Of a stretch of 64,000 bases of DNA, positions 1 through 9,117 are shown in pieces. The DNA lies in NCBI GenBank assembly GCA_905480645.1, contig CAJQRC010000002.1, forward strand, positions 1 through 64,000, written 5' to 3'. A program made the position numbers and the translations under genes. Origin of the DNA: an uncultured Tateyamaria sp. GTDB taxonomy: Bacteria; Pseudomonadota; Alphaproteobacteria; Rhodobacterales; Rhodobacteraceae. Every line of letters starts with the position of its first letter. The stretch's first letter is position 1. The notes beneath the pieces were generated by a model. That model was not told the origin of the DNA. It ran no database searches and saw only the letters and a program-made list of their open reading frames with translations.

Positions 1-1275
1 TATAAAACTTGGACCATTACCATTTTTAAACGTAAGATCTGCACCAGATCTTTCTAGTAATGTTTTGGCAATAAAAAGACCGAGGCCCATACCTGCGTAT
101 TCAGGTCTTTGCTGATCTTCGCTAACTGATTTTCTTTGACGTATAAACGGATCACCTATCCTACCCAATAAGTGAGGCGGAAATCCACGCCCGTCATCTG
201 TAATTTGAATAGAAATTTTATTCTCAGTCCAGTTGCATTCGATCCAGACACTTGTTCGCGCAAAATCAACAGCATTTTGAATAAGATTTCGTATACCGTG
301 AATTATCTCAGGCTGACGTAAAATGGCTGGCTGTTCACTTTCTTGCCCAGCTTGGGGGTTATACATAAAACGCACAGTCTTTCCTCGATGTATGTGTGGT
401 TCTGCGGCTTCTTGTATAACAGTCATTAAAGGCGCTTGCCGCAAGTGTAAGTCGTCCTTTCCAGCTTGTCCCATATCCCTCAGAATAAGCCTGCAACGTT
501 CCGCCTGTTCATTGATTAGGGATGCGTCTTCGCGAAGCTCTGGAAAATTATCCAGCTCCTCAATTAGCTCGGCGCTTGCAAGCTTGATGGTTGCTAGAGG
601 GGTGCCTAATTCATGTGCAGCTGCGGCTACTACGCCGCCTAAGTCTGTAAGTTTCTGCTCCCGTGATAAAGCCAGTTGGGTTGCAGATAGCGCGTCAGAC
701 ATTGAGTGTATTTCTGATGTAACTCGGCGTGAATAAGCACTGATAAAGCAGATAGCGATCACTAATGCAGTCCAATTACCAAATACAAACAGATCTGGAA
801 TTTGTAAAATAAAACCCTGCTGTGTTTTAAGTGGCAAATGATATTCTGACAGCACTGTTACTAAAAAGATTGCTGTCCCGCATAATAATAAAGTTGATCG
901 TGCAGTGAGAACTGCCGCTGATATTGTCACGGGGCCTAAAAGAAGCAATGCAAATGGATTGTTTAACCCACCCGTAAGAAATAATAAGAAGGCAAGCTGT
1001 AATAAATCAAATAAAACCATCAGTAAGTTTTCAAACTCAGCTAAACGTTTATTTTCTGGAAAAATAAAAATGGCGATAAGATTGCCAATTATTGAAATAC
1101 CAACTGCAAAATAGCAAAGACCAACCTCCAATCGCAGACCATATATCTGTTGTGCAACAGCTAGAGCTATCAGCTGCCCGGCAATGGCAACCCAACGCAG
1201 CAAAATCAAAGTACGCAAACGAATCCAGTTAGATCTATGCTTTCCTGTTAACGGTCCGATATCTGTTTGTGCCAT
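1..1275 (-). CDS. regB: RegB/PrrB redox-sensing histidine kinase (3' end outside window)
   Basis: Membrane sensor kinase that phosphorylates RegA and reports quinone pool and redox state. The frame is open from an ATG at 1275 down to base 1, giving 425 residues, so only the last few dozen of about 460 are missing. The N-terminal half is a hydrophobic multi-pass region carrying the quinone-binding heptad GGLNNPF at residues 102-108. The H-box reads AAAHELGTPLATIK with the phospho-acceptor at His221. The redox-active cysteine lies in ERCRLILRDMG at Cys261, and the ATPase G-box reads GMGLGLFIAKTLLERSGA near the truncated end. These are the signature residues of RegB, so the assignment is firm. 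It diverges from senC-regA, the classic Rhodobacter arrangement. Confidence 0.96.
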   Translation of the reverse strand, partial: MAQTDIGPLTGKHRSNWIRLRTLILLRWVAIAGQLIALAVAQQIYGLRLEVGLCYFAVGISIIGNLIAIFIFPENKRLAEFENLLMVLFDLLQLAFLLFLTGGLNNPFALLLLGPVTISAAVLTARSTLLLCGTAIFLVTVLSEYHLPLKTQQGFILQIPDLFVFGNWTALVIAICFISAYSRRVTSEIHSMSDALSATQLALSREQKLTDLGGVVAAAAHELGTPLATIKLASAELIEELDNFPELREDASLINEQAERCRLILRDMGQAGKDDLHLRQAPLMTVIQEAAEPHIHRGKTVRFMYNPQAGQESEQPAILRQPEIIHGIRNLIQNAVDFARTSVWIECNWTENKISIQITDDGRGFPPHLLGRIGDPFIRQRKSVSEDQQRPEYAGMGLGLFIAKTLLERSGADLTFKNGNGPSFI

Positions 1276-1351
1276 TGTTTCACTACTTCGTTTATTGCAC
1301 TCAGGCGTAAGAATGTTAGCTATCAGATAATTAGTCAAATAGAGGCTTACG
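1276..1351. promoter_or_regulatory. regB / senC-regA divergent control region
   Basis: This 76-base AT-rich gap separates the starts of regB (minus strand) and senC (plus strand). It must hold both promoters unless they lie inside the coding sequence. In Rhodobacter the equivalent region is autoregulated by RegA. I see no clear RegA-type GC-rich dyad here, so only the promoter location is claimed. Confidence 0.4.
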
Positions 1352-1972
1352 ATGCCACGTTTCATTGCACCCATTGCAGTTATTGTCTCGGTTATTTTTT
1401 TAGGAGGGCTGTGGTGGCTTACACAGCCCAAAAAAAATGATGGACCTTTTGCTCAATGTCAAACGACTTCGATCGCTTCAGATGGTAACGGACTTGGCGG
1501 GCCATTTGAGTTAATTAATGCAAAGGGAAAGACTGTAACTGATGAAGATATTATAACTGAACCTTCATTGATATATTTTGGCTACACATTTTGTCCGGAC
1601 GTATGCCCGCTTGATATATCACGAAATGTCGATGCTGTGGATATTCTTGCAGAGCGTGGAATCACCACTACACCAATTTTCATTTCTATCGATCCTGAGC
1701 GAGACACTCCTAAAATTATAGGCGATTTTTCTTATAATCTTCATGAAAAGATGATTGGTTTAACAGGATCAGAAGAGCAAGTAGCGGCTGTAAGTAAGGC
1801 ATATAAGACATATTTTAAAGCGCATGACAAAAGTGATGAGTTTTATCTTGTTGATCATTCCACATTTACCTACCTCGTTTTTCCAGAATATGGGTTTATG
1901 GAGTTTTTTCGACGCGATGTGAGTGCAGAAGTCCTAGCAGATCGTGTTGCGTGCTTTGTTAAAAATATCTGA
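1352..1972 (+). CDS. senC: SenC/PrrC, Sco1-family copper protein
   Basis: Membrane-anchored periplasmic copper chaperone or thiol-redox protein needed for cytochrome c oxidase assembly, which also affects RegB signalling. The 206 residues begin with one hydrophobic anchor (about residues 5-24). The Sco copper site follows: Cys81 and Cys85 in TFCPDVCP, and His169 in LVDHSTF, with the ISIDPERDTP loop typical of Sco1/SenC between them. Start is the ATG after AGAGG. It is followed 87 bases later by regA, and lies divergent from regB. Family and context agree, so the call is secure. Confidence 0.96.
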   Translation: MPRFIAPIAVIVSVIFLGGLWWLTQPKKNDGPFAQCQTTSIASDGNGLGGPFELINAKGKTVTDEDIITEPSLIYFGYTFCPDVCPLDISRNVDAVDILAERGITTTPIFISIDPERDTPKIIGDFSYNLHEKMIGLTGSEEQVAAVSKAYKTYFKAHDKSDEFYLVDHSTFTYLVFPEYGFMEFFRRDVSAEVLADRVACFVKNI

Positions 1973-2059
1973 TAATGCGGAAAAAATTGACGATTGCTAT
2001 AGGTCGAGCCATATTCAAACGTAGTCGTAGCAAAATACGGTAAAAAATTGGAGAGCTTT

Positions 2060-2614
2060 ATGGCTGACATTGCGCAACTTGAACTGGGTGAGGATAGGTC
2101 GTTATTGATATTAGATGACGATGAACCATTTTTGCGTAGGCTTGCAAAGGCTATGGAGAAACGTGGTTTTGACGTTGAAACGGCCAGCTCTGTCGCTGCG
2201 GGACGTGCGGTTGCTACGGCTCGGCCTCCTGCGTACGCAGTAATTGATCTCCGTTTAGAAGATGGCAACGGTCTCGATGTAGTAGAGGTGCTTCGTGATA
2301 AACGTCCTGAAGCCCGGGTCGTTGTTTTAACTGGATATGGTGCGATTGCGACGGCTGTTGCAGCAGTAAAAATTGGCGCTACAGATTACTTATCTAAACC
2401 AGCTGATGCTACAGATATTACAAATGCTCTGCTTGCTACCGGTGGTAATCTGCCTCCGCCTCCAGAAAACCCAATGAGCGCTGATCGTGTTCGGTGGGAA
2501 CATATTCAACGTGTGTATGAACTTTGTGACCGAAATGTTTCAGAAACAGCACGACGATTAAATATGCACCGGCGTACGCTTCAGCGCATTTTAGCCAAAC
2601 GGTCACCGAGATAA
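2060..2614 (+). CDS. regA: RegA/PrrA response regulator
   Basis: DNA-binding partner of RegB that activates or represses photosynthesis, respiration, carbon- and nitrogen-fixation genes according to redox state. The chosen ATG has GGAG seven bases upstream and gives 184 residues, the usual RegA length; an upstream TTG at 2048 would add four residues. Receiver acidic residues lie in LILDDDEP, the phospho-acceptor is Asp63 in VIDLRLEDG, and the switch residues are in VVLTGYG and YLSKPAD. A proline linker (PPPPENP) leads to the Fis-type helix-turn-helix SETARRLNMHRRTLQRIL. It is a likely regulator of the puf and bch operons 20-40 kb downstream. Confidence 0.97.
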   Translation: MADIAQLELGEDRSLLILDDDEPFLRRLAKAMEKRGFDVETASSVAAGRAVATARPPAYAVIDLRLEDGNGLDVVEVLRDKRPEARVVVLTGYGAIATAVAAVKIGATDYLSKPADATDITNALLATGGNLPPPPENPMSADRVRWEHIQRVYELCDRNVSETARRLNMHRRTLQRILAKRSPR

Positions 2615-2648
2615 TATTTTTTGCTTCAGTTATTTATTTATAGAGCTT

Positions 2649-2662
2649 GCCTTTCAAAAGGC
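2649..2662. terminator. Short hairpin between convergent regA and GNAT genes
   Basis: GCCTT-TCAA-AAGGC forms a 5-bp stem with a 4-base loop in the 89-base gap between the ends of regA and the leftward GNAT gene. There is no T-run after it on either strand. It could be a weak bidirectional terminator, but the evidence is thin. Confidence 0.3.
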
Positions 2663-2703
2663 GTCTTAGCATAGATGAGTAAATGTTTTTTATGAAAATT
2701 TAA

Positions 2704-3195
2704 CTAAATTTTAATTTCAAACCGTTTTAGAATTTTGCCAACGACTTGACCATTTTCTAATGTTGCCGCTTGAATTTGTTCGTATTCGACGAATCCGAGA
2801 GATTTATAGTATATTAGACCTCCTTTATTATCTGCGCGGATATTTGCGTTAATCCATTTATAACCGATCGCTTTTGCCACCGTTTGTGTAACCTTAAATA
2901 ACAAGGAGCCAATGCCTAAACCTGTTTGTCCAGTTTGAACGAAGGTTGCGATGTCAACTGCTTCATCTGGTAGGTAGTGAGCAGGTTTAACCCATTGAAA
3001 ACCAACAACTGCATCATCATTATTAAGTGCGATCTGCCATGATGCCTGTTCATGGTTCTGGCACATCCATTTGATGATAGTTTCATCTGTGACACGATGT
3101 GTAAAAGCTGTTGTGCCGCCTTTTTCAATTATGGCATTCAGGATGCGCGCCATTGAAGCAGCATCTAGAGAAGTTGCAGTTCTAACTTTAATCAT
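2704..3195 (-). CDS. GNAT-family N-acetyltransferase
   Basis: Probable acetyl-CoA-dependent N-acetyltransferase of 163 residues, of the phosphinothricin/MddA-like subgroup by overall pattern. The acetyl-CoA pyrophosphate loop is visible as QTGLGIGSLLF near residues 91-101. The IRADNKGGLIYYKSLGF segment, with the catalytic-tyrosine region and the closing SLGF motif, comes later. The substrate cannot be read from sequence. Its ATG overlaps the stop of the upstream HD gene by four bases, so the two are translationally coupled. The pair sits where Rhodobacter capsulatus has hvrA, between regA and ahcY, but on the opposite strand. Confidence 0.85.
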   Translation of the reverse strand: MIKVRTATSLDAASMARILNAIIEKGGTTAFTHRVTDETIIKWMCQNHEQASWQIALNNDDAVVGFQWVKPAHYLPDEAVDIATFVQTGQTGLGIGSLLFKVTQTVAKAIGYKWINANIRADNKGGLIYYKSLGFVEYEQIQAATLENGQVVGKILKRFEIKI

Positions 3196-3788
3196 ATGAA
3201 ACCTTCAAGCAAAGATGCATGACGAGCAGTGAAGTCTGCGCGCGTTTCAATAGGGGGTCTTAGTATGATTTTAAGATTGGAAATAAGATCCGGATTAGGA
3301 CTGCCAAAAAGTTTGTTTGCTTCAGGGACAGTAAAGCCAGCAATTTGAGTGGCTTCCATCCAAGCACTTGTACGGTCTGCCTTTTTAATTTGTAATTTAA
3401 TGTTTTTTGGTATTTTGGCAGGTAGGCCAAAGCGGATTCTAATAGCAGCTTCTAACCTGTCATCCAGAACATGATATTCTGGTCCTATTGCATCTTTAAC
3501 GGGCGAGATCATATCACCAATTACATATTCTGGTGCATCATGCAGCAGTGCAGCTAACCGCCATTTATGTGAGGCCTTTGGTGCCATTAGGGAAAAAATC
3601 GTTTCAACTAATAGGGAATGCTCAGCAACTGAATAAGCATAATCACCAAGCGTTTGACCGTTCCAGCGCGCAACAAAGGCTAGCCCATGTGCAATGTCTT
3701 CGATTTCTATGTCCATGGGCGTTGGATCAAGCAAGTCTAGTCTGCGGCCAGATAACATACGTTGCCATGCGCGGGATGATTTAACCAT
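3192..3788 (-). CDS. HD-domain phosphohydrolase (YfbR-like)
   Basis: Metal-dependent phosphohydrolase of 198 residues, probably acting on nucleotides like the 5'-deoxynucleotidase YfbR. The HD-fold metal ligands appear in order: His in YSVAEHSLLVE, the His-Asp pair in LLHDAPEYVIGDM, and the distal Asp in KKADRTSAW. The N-terminus RAWQRMLSGRRLDLLDP is typical of the alphaproteobacterial subfamily. It is first gene of a two-gene operon with the GNAT protein. The substrate is inferred from the family only. Confidence 0.85.
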   Translation of the reverse strand: MVKSSRAWQRMLSGRRLDLLDPTPMDIEIEDIAHGLAFVARWNGQTLGDYAYSVAEHSLLVETIFSLMAPKASHKWRLAALLHDAPEYVIGDMISPVKDAIGPEYHVLDDRLEAAIRIRFGLPAKIPKNIKLQIKKADRTSAWMEATQIAGFTVPEANKLFGSPNPDLISNLKIILRPPIETRADFTARHASLLEGFI

Positions 3789-4017
3789 TTCCTGTCTTTC
3801 AATTTATTCTGTCACCAAGTTGGCTGAACAGAAGTCGCAGCACAATAGGAGCGTAAATTTATCCAGCTAGAATCCAATCTTTTGAATATTTAATTTTTCA
3901 AACACACTAATATTTTTTGTTTGAATTAAGTGGAGCTTGGCTTAAAAGTTTTTTGATGTTACCGCCCTCAAAATCTGTATTAGGTAACCAATTAAAAAAA
4001 GAAAGCCTGTATTTAAA

Positions 4018-5406
4018 ATGTTAGATTATGTAGTGAAAGATATAAGCTTAGCTGAATATGGTCGTAAAGAGCTTGATATTGCCGAAACGGAAATGCCTGG
4101 CCTAATGGCGTTGCGTGATGAATACGGTGATAAGAAGCCGCTCGCGGGCGCACGGATTGTTGGCTCGTTGCATATGACTATACAGACGGCTGTTTTGATT
4201 GAGACATTGAATGCCTTGGGTGCTGATGTGCGCTGGGCATCGTGTAATATTTTCTCAACGCAAGACCACGCTGCTGCTGCAATTGCTGTGGGTGGTACTC
4301 CAGTTTTTGCTATAAAAGGCCAGACTTTGGAAGAACATTGGGATTATTTGGATAAATCTTTTATGTTTGATGAAGGGCCAAACTTAATTTTGGACGACGG
4401 AGGCGATGCAACCCTATATATTCTGCTGGGTGCAAGAGTTGAGAATGGTGAAGCAGATCTAATTTCGGTGCCTACATCTGAGGAAGAGATCGCTGTTTTT
4501 GCCCAAATAAAAAAGCGTATGGCAGCTAGCCCCGGATGGTTTACAAAGATGCGCGGTCAAATTGTTGGTGTTTCTGAAGAAACAACTACCGGCGTGCATC
4601 GTTTGTATGATCTTTTCAAGAATGGACAACTTCCTTTTCCTGCTATCAACGTAAATGACTCCGTAACTAAGTCTAAGTTTGACAATAAATATGGTTGCAA
4701 AGAGTCCCTAGTCGACGGCATTCGTCGTGCCACTGATACAATGATGGCAGGTAAAGTTGCCGTTGTTATGGGATACGGTGATGTGGGAAAAGGTTCTGCT
4801 GCGTCGTTAAGTGGTGCTGGCGCACGTGTGAAAATCACTGAAGTTGACCCTATATGTGCGTTGCAAGCTGCGATGGACGGTTATGAAGTTGTTTTACTTG
4901 AAGATGTAATTAATAGTGCAGATGTCTTTATTACAACAACGGGTAATAAGGACGTGATCCGGATCGAGCACATGCGTGAGATGAAGGATATGGCGATTGT
5001 GGGTAATATTGGTCACTTCGACAATGAAATCCAAGTAGCATCACTTAAAAACCACAAATGGACCAATATCAAAGAACAGGTAGATATGATTGAAATGCCA
5101 TCAGGTAGTCGGATCATTCTGTTGTCTGAGGGCCGTTTGTTGAATCTTGGCAACGCAACGGGGCACCCGTCGTTTGTGATGTCAGCATCTTTCACTAACC
5201 AAGTTTTGGCTCAAATGGAGCTATGGACAAATGGTGAGGCGTATAACAACGAAGTTTATATTTTGCCCAAACATCTAGACGAAAAAGTAGCGAGGTTGCA
5301 TCTTGATCGTATCGGCGTAAAGCTTACTAAGTTGGATAGCGATCAAGCAGCTTATATTGGTGTAACTCCTGAGGGCCCTTTTAAACCGGAACATTATAGG
5401 TACTGA
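4018..5406 (+). CDS. ahcY: Adenosylhomocysteinase (S-adenosyl-L-homocysteine hydrolase)
   Basis: Cytosolic NAD-dependent enzyme that splits S-adenosylhomocysteine into adenosine and homocysteine, keeping methylation running. That includes the CrtF and bacteriochlorophyll methyl transfers needed by this organism. The 462 residues cover the full family length. Visible motifs are the substrate-site [14 protein letters not shown], the NAD-binding [13 protein letters not shown] and [19 protein letters not shown], and the C-terminal [12 protein letters not shown]...PEHYRY signature. It stands alone behind a 229-base upstream gap. I looked there for an SAH riboswitch and could not see one. Confidence 0.98.
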   Translation: MLDYVVKDISLAEYGRKELDIAETEMPGLMALRDEYGDKKPLAGARIVGSLHMTIQTAVLIETLNALGADVRWASCNIFSTQDHAAAAIAVGGTPVFAIKGQTLEEHWDYLDKSFMFDEGPNLILDDGGDATLYILLGARVENGEADLISVPTSEEEIAVFAQIKKRMAASPGWFTKMRGQIVGVSEETTTGVHRLYDLFKNGQLPFPAINVNDSVTKSKFDNKYGCKESLVDGIRRATDTMMAGKVAVVMGYGDVGKGSAASLSGAGARVKITEVDPICALQAAMDGYEVVLLEDVINSADVFITTTGNKDVIRIEHMREMKDMAIVGNIGHFDNEIQVASLKNHKWTNIKEQVDMIEMPSGSRIILLSEGRLLNLGNATGHPSFVMSASFTNQVLAQMELWTNGEAYNNEVYILPKHLDEKVARLHLDRIGVKLTKLDSDQAAYIGVTPEGPFKPEHYRY

Positions 5407-5446
5407 TCGGATTTTTTGAGTGATAGTTCGGACGTAATAATTTTAG

Positions 5447-5477
5447 GCCACAGAGATTTATCTTTGTGGCTTTTTTT
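5447..5477 (+). terminator. Rho-independent terminator after ahcY
   Basis: GCCACAGAG / CTTTGTGGC forms a 9-bp stem (one G-T wobble) around a 6-base loop and is followed directly by seven T residues. It lies 40 bases after the ahcY stop and before the convergent hemY gene. Confidence 0.9.
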
Positions 5478-5610
5478 AAAAATCTTGGTCGTTATCAAGC
5501 CATGGATTACTAAAAAATAGTTTTCAGACGTCTTAATTTATTTGTATATTTTAAGCATTTTTGAAAAGAACGTTATTAAACATTTACGTTCACGATCCAA
5601 TTGAGTGGCT

Positions 5611-7083
5611 TTATTCTTCAAATTGCTTGTTCTGGTGGTTGTTTCCCGTTTCAGCGTCAATAATATTAGTATTGTCTACTGTGGTAACTAAATTTTCATT
5701 ATCTGGTTTTTTATTAACTAAGAGGGGAAGCATTTCTGATCCTTTTGGCATTATAACATCACTTGCTGAAGGACGCTTCCATTCCAATGTATCAAAAGCG
5801 CTGCAATTTTCGCATGTAGGTGTCCATTCACTATGAATATTTTGGCATTTTTCGCAAATCCACTGTGGGCCACGTGGAGCAGTCAACGTTTTAGTTAACC
5901 AACCTTGTACAACAGCATCATTTGATCCTTCACCCCGTTCTATGGCAGCCATAAGAGTAATAGAACGTGTTGTTGGATCAGTATCAACAAGATTATCAAG
6001 CACGCGTCTTGCTTGCGGGAACTGCTCAGCAGCGATGTATAATTCTGCCATTAGCATTTTGGTTTCTGGGTTATCTTTATGGCTTTTTGTCAGAAAGCTG
6101 AATCGCTTTAAACGCTCACCGGGTGTTTCATTTGGCTCAATCATTGCAAATGCGGCTGCTAGATCAGGGTGTGGCTGTACAGCCCAAGCCTTTTTTAAAA
6201 GTCGAGTTGCATGTTTCTTTTGGTTTTTTTCCAAGTAGCTGTGCGCAGCCATAACTGCAGCGGGAATGAGGTCTGGCGACAGACGGTTTGCTAGAATGGC
6301 CTCTTCTCTTGCCTCAATTTTTTGGTTCTTAGCAAAAATCTGCTTTGCTTCACTTAATGCAAGCACTGCATCACGCCTTTTGTGAATGTCGCGTGGCAGG
6401 TTTCCATACTTTAGTTTAGCGCTTAGTGTTTGACGTGCGCCTGCCCAATCTTCTTTTTCGGCTTGCAATTTAAGTAAAAGGTCTTGCGTATCCTCGTGTT
6501 TGGGTTTTAGCGCGAATGCTTTTTCTGCTAACCTTAACGCAGTTTCTTTATCACCATTAGCGAGTTTTTGTTTTATAATTCCACGCACACCAACAAACCG
6601 AGTCGCTTCGTTTTTCACTAATTTGCGATAAGTCTCTTCAGCTTTACGTTTGTCGCCAGCCAACTCGGCAGCTTGAGCTTTTAATAAATTTGTCAGGTCC
6701 GGTCTGTTAAGGTAGCGATCAGCTTTTTCAGCTTTGGCCAGTGCAATAGTACCCTCTCCTGATGCGAGTGCCATCATTCCTTGCGCCAGTGCATCAAATC
6801 CACGCGCAGCTTTATTGCGAGCAAAATAACGTGTCATGGCAGTTTCATCACCGTTAAGAAATTTCCAAATCACGTGAAGCAGACTTAGAAGTTTCAGACA
6901 TATCCAGATAGTAAGGACTAGAACGATGAGAGCAATTGCTGATTGTAAGGGAGCAAGGGTGTATTCTCGACCTGCAATAACCAAGCGTACTCCGCCTTCG
7001 GCTTCCAGTAGCCAGCCTGCGCCAAGCGAAAGGGCGGCAACTGAAGAAATAAAGAGGATAATTTTAATTAAAGACCAGATCAT
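5611..7083 (-). CDS. hemY: HemY-like TPR protein of the inner membrane
   Basis: Membrane TPR protein of the proteobacterial HemY family (not the protoporphyrinogen oxidase of the same name); its precise role in heme metabolism is unsettled. The ATG at 7083 follows AAGGGGC, giving 490 residues; an upstream extension lacks homology. Two N-terminal membrane segments (roughly residues 2-22 and 40-62) precede helical TPR repeats. The C-terminus carries a small CxxC...CxxC zinc-ribbon-like motif (WICEKCQ...TCENCS), usual in alphaproteobacterial members. It is last in hemD-mitofilin-hemY, 11 bases behind mitofilin, so it is co-transcribed. Confidence 0.9.
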   Translation of the reverse strand: MIWSLIKIILFISSVAALSLGAGWLLEAEGGVRLVIAGREYTLAPLQSAIALIVLVLTIWICLKLLSLLHVIWKFLNGDETAMTRYFARNKAARGFDALAQGMMALASGEGTIALAKAEKADRYLNRPDLTNLLKAQAAELAGDKRKAEETYRKLVKNEATRFVGVRGIIKQKLANGDKETALRLAEKAFALKPKHEDTQDLLLKLQAEKEDWAGARQTLSAKLKYGNLPRDIHKRRDAVLALSEAKQIFAKNQKIEAREEAILANRLSPDLIPAAVMAAHSYLEKNQKKHATRLLKKAWAVQPHPDLAAAFAMIEPNETPGERLKRFSFLTKSHKDNPETKMLMAELYIAAEQFPQARRVLDNLVDTDPTTRSITLMAAIERGEGSNDAVVQGWLTKTLTAPRGPQWICEKCQNIHSEWTPTCENCSAFDTLEWKRPSASDVIMPKGSEMLPLLVNKKPDNENLVTTVDNTNIIDAETGNNHQNKQFEE

Positions 7084-7094
7084 AATAGGGCCCC

Positions 7095-8291
7095 TTAAAA
7101 AGCTGACAGTTTTCCAGCCAATGCATTTGCTGCTGCAACGACCTCGTAACGCGCTTGAGCCTTTACAGCCCATGTATTCATTGCGTTCTGTGCAGGCAGG
7201 GGCAATGTTTTAATTTCTTTTAGTGCAGCCTCAATATTTCCAGACTGCACTGCTGCTTCTACGCGCGATAGAATTGCGTCCGGATCAGTTCCTTCACGTG
7301 ATGTAATTGAACGCACGGCTAATTGACGTTCAAAAAAGCCTTTTAAACCATTATCTTGAGTAGCATTTCGCGCAACTGCAAGGCCATTTCGTGCTGCATC
7401 AGAAATTGTACTCTGTAGCATTGCAAGTGTAGAAACTCCTTGGTTTGCGAAAGCAGTAAGTGTTTTTGGAACCTCAACTAATTTAGTTTTTTTCAATTGA
7501 TTGAGCTGATCAGAAAAGGGTTCCCCAGCATCAATGGCAGATTGAATTGCATTCATGGCTGTTCGTGCAAGTGTTTTTTCGGCCTTTGTTTTTGAATCTT
7601 GTACAATGTTGCGCTGATCAGCGAGTAAACGATTTATTTCATCTTGTTGTTTTGAAATATTATCGCGCAATTCACTTAATGCAGCATTTGTAGCCTCTGT
7701 TGGCGCTTCAGTTTTGACTGTTGGACTGCTTGCGATTTGAGTTATTTGGCTCTTTAGCGCTTCAATTTCATCTTTGATAATGCTTACATCTATATTGCTT
7801 CCAGATTGTATAGCTGTCTTTATCTTGGGTAAATCTGCGACGCTTGCTTCTAATGAAGTTAATCGATCAGTAACAGCGGCTAGTCTACTTACTATAATAC
7901 TGTCATCATAATCTGGAGTGACCAAAGGGGCCTTAGTTTGCAATGCAGTTGGTAAGATAGGATCAAGTATTTCTGCACGTGCTCCGATAAAGCCCAAAAT
8001 AGCAGCCACGATGCCACCAAAAAATAAAGGCAGAAATAAACCTGTTCTGTGCTTGTGTTTTAAGCTTGGTTTTGCCTCATCAAAATGTTCAATTTTTTTG
8101 TTTGGTAAAAGAGCTTCATTGGCAGGACTTACTAATTTGCTTTTTTCTAATAAGTTTTTATCATCTGGAATGATGGTTTTGGCGTTAAAAGGACGTTTTA
8201 CTGCTTTGGGTTTCTTTTTCTCAGTTACTCCCTTCTTCGACGGAGTTTGGTCAGTTTGAGTGTTTGTTTCTGAGCTTTTGCGTTGGGCCAA
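7095..8291 (-). CDS. Alphaproteobacterial mitofilin (Mic60 homologue)
   Basis: Bacterial relative of mitochondrial Mic60, an inner-membrane protein that bends and organises membranes; in phototrophs it is linked to intracytoplasmic membranes. A lysine-rich N-terminus is followed by one membrane segment (LFLPLFFGGIVAAILGFIGA). A long coiled coil comes next (repeated LTSLEASVADLPK, IEALKSQITQIA), then a C-terminal mitofilin domain ending IEAALKEIKTLPLPAQ...WAVKAQARYEV. No ATG exists near the front. TTG 8291 (MAQRKSSE...) after AGAGAGAC fits homologues, while TTG 8366 would overlap hemD by 20 bases. Gene order hemD-mitofilin-hemY is conserved in the group. Confidence 0.85.
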   Translation of the reverse strand: MAQRKSSETNTQTDQTPSKKGVTEKKKPKAVKRPFNAKTIIPDDKNLLEKSKLVSPANEALLPNKKIEHFDEAKPSLKHKHRTGLFLPLFFGGIVAAILGFIGARAEILDPILPTALQTKAPLVTPDYDDSIIVSRLAAVTDRLTSLEASVADLPKIKTAIQSGSNIDVSIIKDEIEALKSQITQIASSPTVKTEAPTEATNAALSELRDNISKQQDEINRLLADQRNIVQDSKTKAEKTLARTAMNAIQSAIDAGEPFSDQLNQLKKTKLVEVPKTLTAFANQGVSTLAMLQSTISDAARNGLAVARNATQDNGLKGFFERQLAVRSITSREGTDPDAILSRVEAAVQSGNIEAALKEIKTLPLPAQNAMNTWAVKAQARYEVVAAANALAGKLSAF

Positions 8292-8346
8292 GATTTTGTC
8301 TCTCTGATTCTTTTTCTGGGGAATCTGCTTATTAATACTATTACTC

Positions 8347-9033
8347 TTATGCAGGTTGCCCCTCAACCCAAAGACTAATTGCAGACTGCATAGCAGCAGC
8401 GGTTGGCGCTGTAACTATGATTACTCCAGCATAAGAGGTTGTATCTAAATTTTGTGCAACTGCTTGACTTAACGCTACCAATTGAAGGGATGGTGCACGT
8501 GGTACTTGAATTGAAAATTGTTTTGAAGTCCTAGGTGAGAATAAAGGAACCAACATTTGGGCTCCGCTTAAAATTAATTGATTTACATCTTTTTTTAAGT
8601 GTTGAGTAATTTGGTCATAAACAGCAACATTTTTAGTTTTTAGGCCATTTTGCATCAATTGGGATGCAATGTTGCCACGAGTGTGAATGCCTGAAAGGTG
8701 GATTAAGTCTAGGGCCGGTGGGTTGTTAATAAGATTAGAAAGGAACGCTTCTGCTGTTTCACCATACATGTGTGCTGCCCAACCATGCTCAAGGGCTATT
8801 TGCGTTGTTGCTGCGCCAACGCAATAGGCCTTTTGGCCATTTCCTTTAGGACCATGAATGACACCGTTCATTGATGTGAAAATAGCCGCTTCTGTATTTG
8901 ATATAGAGACGCCATACTTAAGACTGATAATCTTAATTAGTGGGTTATAAACAGGTTTTAAGCGAGCCAATAAATTTTTGGGTAAGCTGGCCACAAATGA
9001 TCTAGATGCCGCGTGAGGGCGCGTCATTAACAT
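8347..9033 (-). CDS. hemD: Uroporphyrinogen-III synthase
   Basis: Converts hydroxymethylbilane to uroporphyrinogen III, the last shared step before heme, cobalamin and bacteriochlorophyll branch. The family is poorly conserved, but the N-terminal [10 protein letters not shown], the central [12 protein letters not shown] and [13 protein letters not shown], and the closing [12 protein letters not shown]-like helix fit HemD. Start chosen at 9033 (MLMTRPH) because the 31 residues upstream have no homology. The result is 228 residues, a normal size. It heads the hemD-mitofilin-hemY operon and diverges from tsaD across about 85 bases. In a phototroph it supplies the bacteriochlorophyll pathway. Confidence 0.88.
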   Translation of the reverse strand: MLMTRPHAASRSFVASLPKNLLARLKPVYNPLIKIISLKYGVSISNTEAAIFTSMNGVIHGPKGNGQKAYCVGAATTQIALEHGWAAHMYGETAEAFLSNLINNPPALDLIHLSGIHTRGNIASQLMQNGLKTKNVAVYDQITQHLKKDVNQLILSGAQMLVPLFSPRTSKQFSIQVPRAPSLQLVALSQAVAQNLDTTSYAGVIIVTAPTAAAMQSAISLWVEGQPA

Positions 9034-9117
9034 GGAAATTTGATTAGGTACTGCATTGTTTGGCACGATTTTGGATGTTACCCTGATGATGTGATGTTCG
9101 CAACAAAAGCAAACCAA

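Noticed and set aside
323-1114. Two plus-strand open frames of 137 and 69 codons
   Set aside because: They are antisense to regB, which carries all its catalytic motifs on the minus strand; the frames have no recognisable domains.
3789-4017. Possible S-adenosylhomocysteine riboswitch before ahcY
   Set aside because: The region is AT-rich and I could not find the conserved GC-rich core or pseudoknot pairing of that riboswitch. A covariance-model search would settle it.
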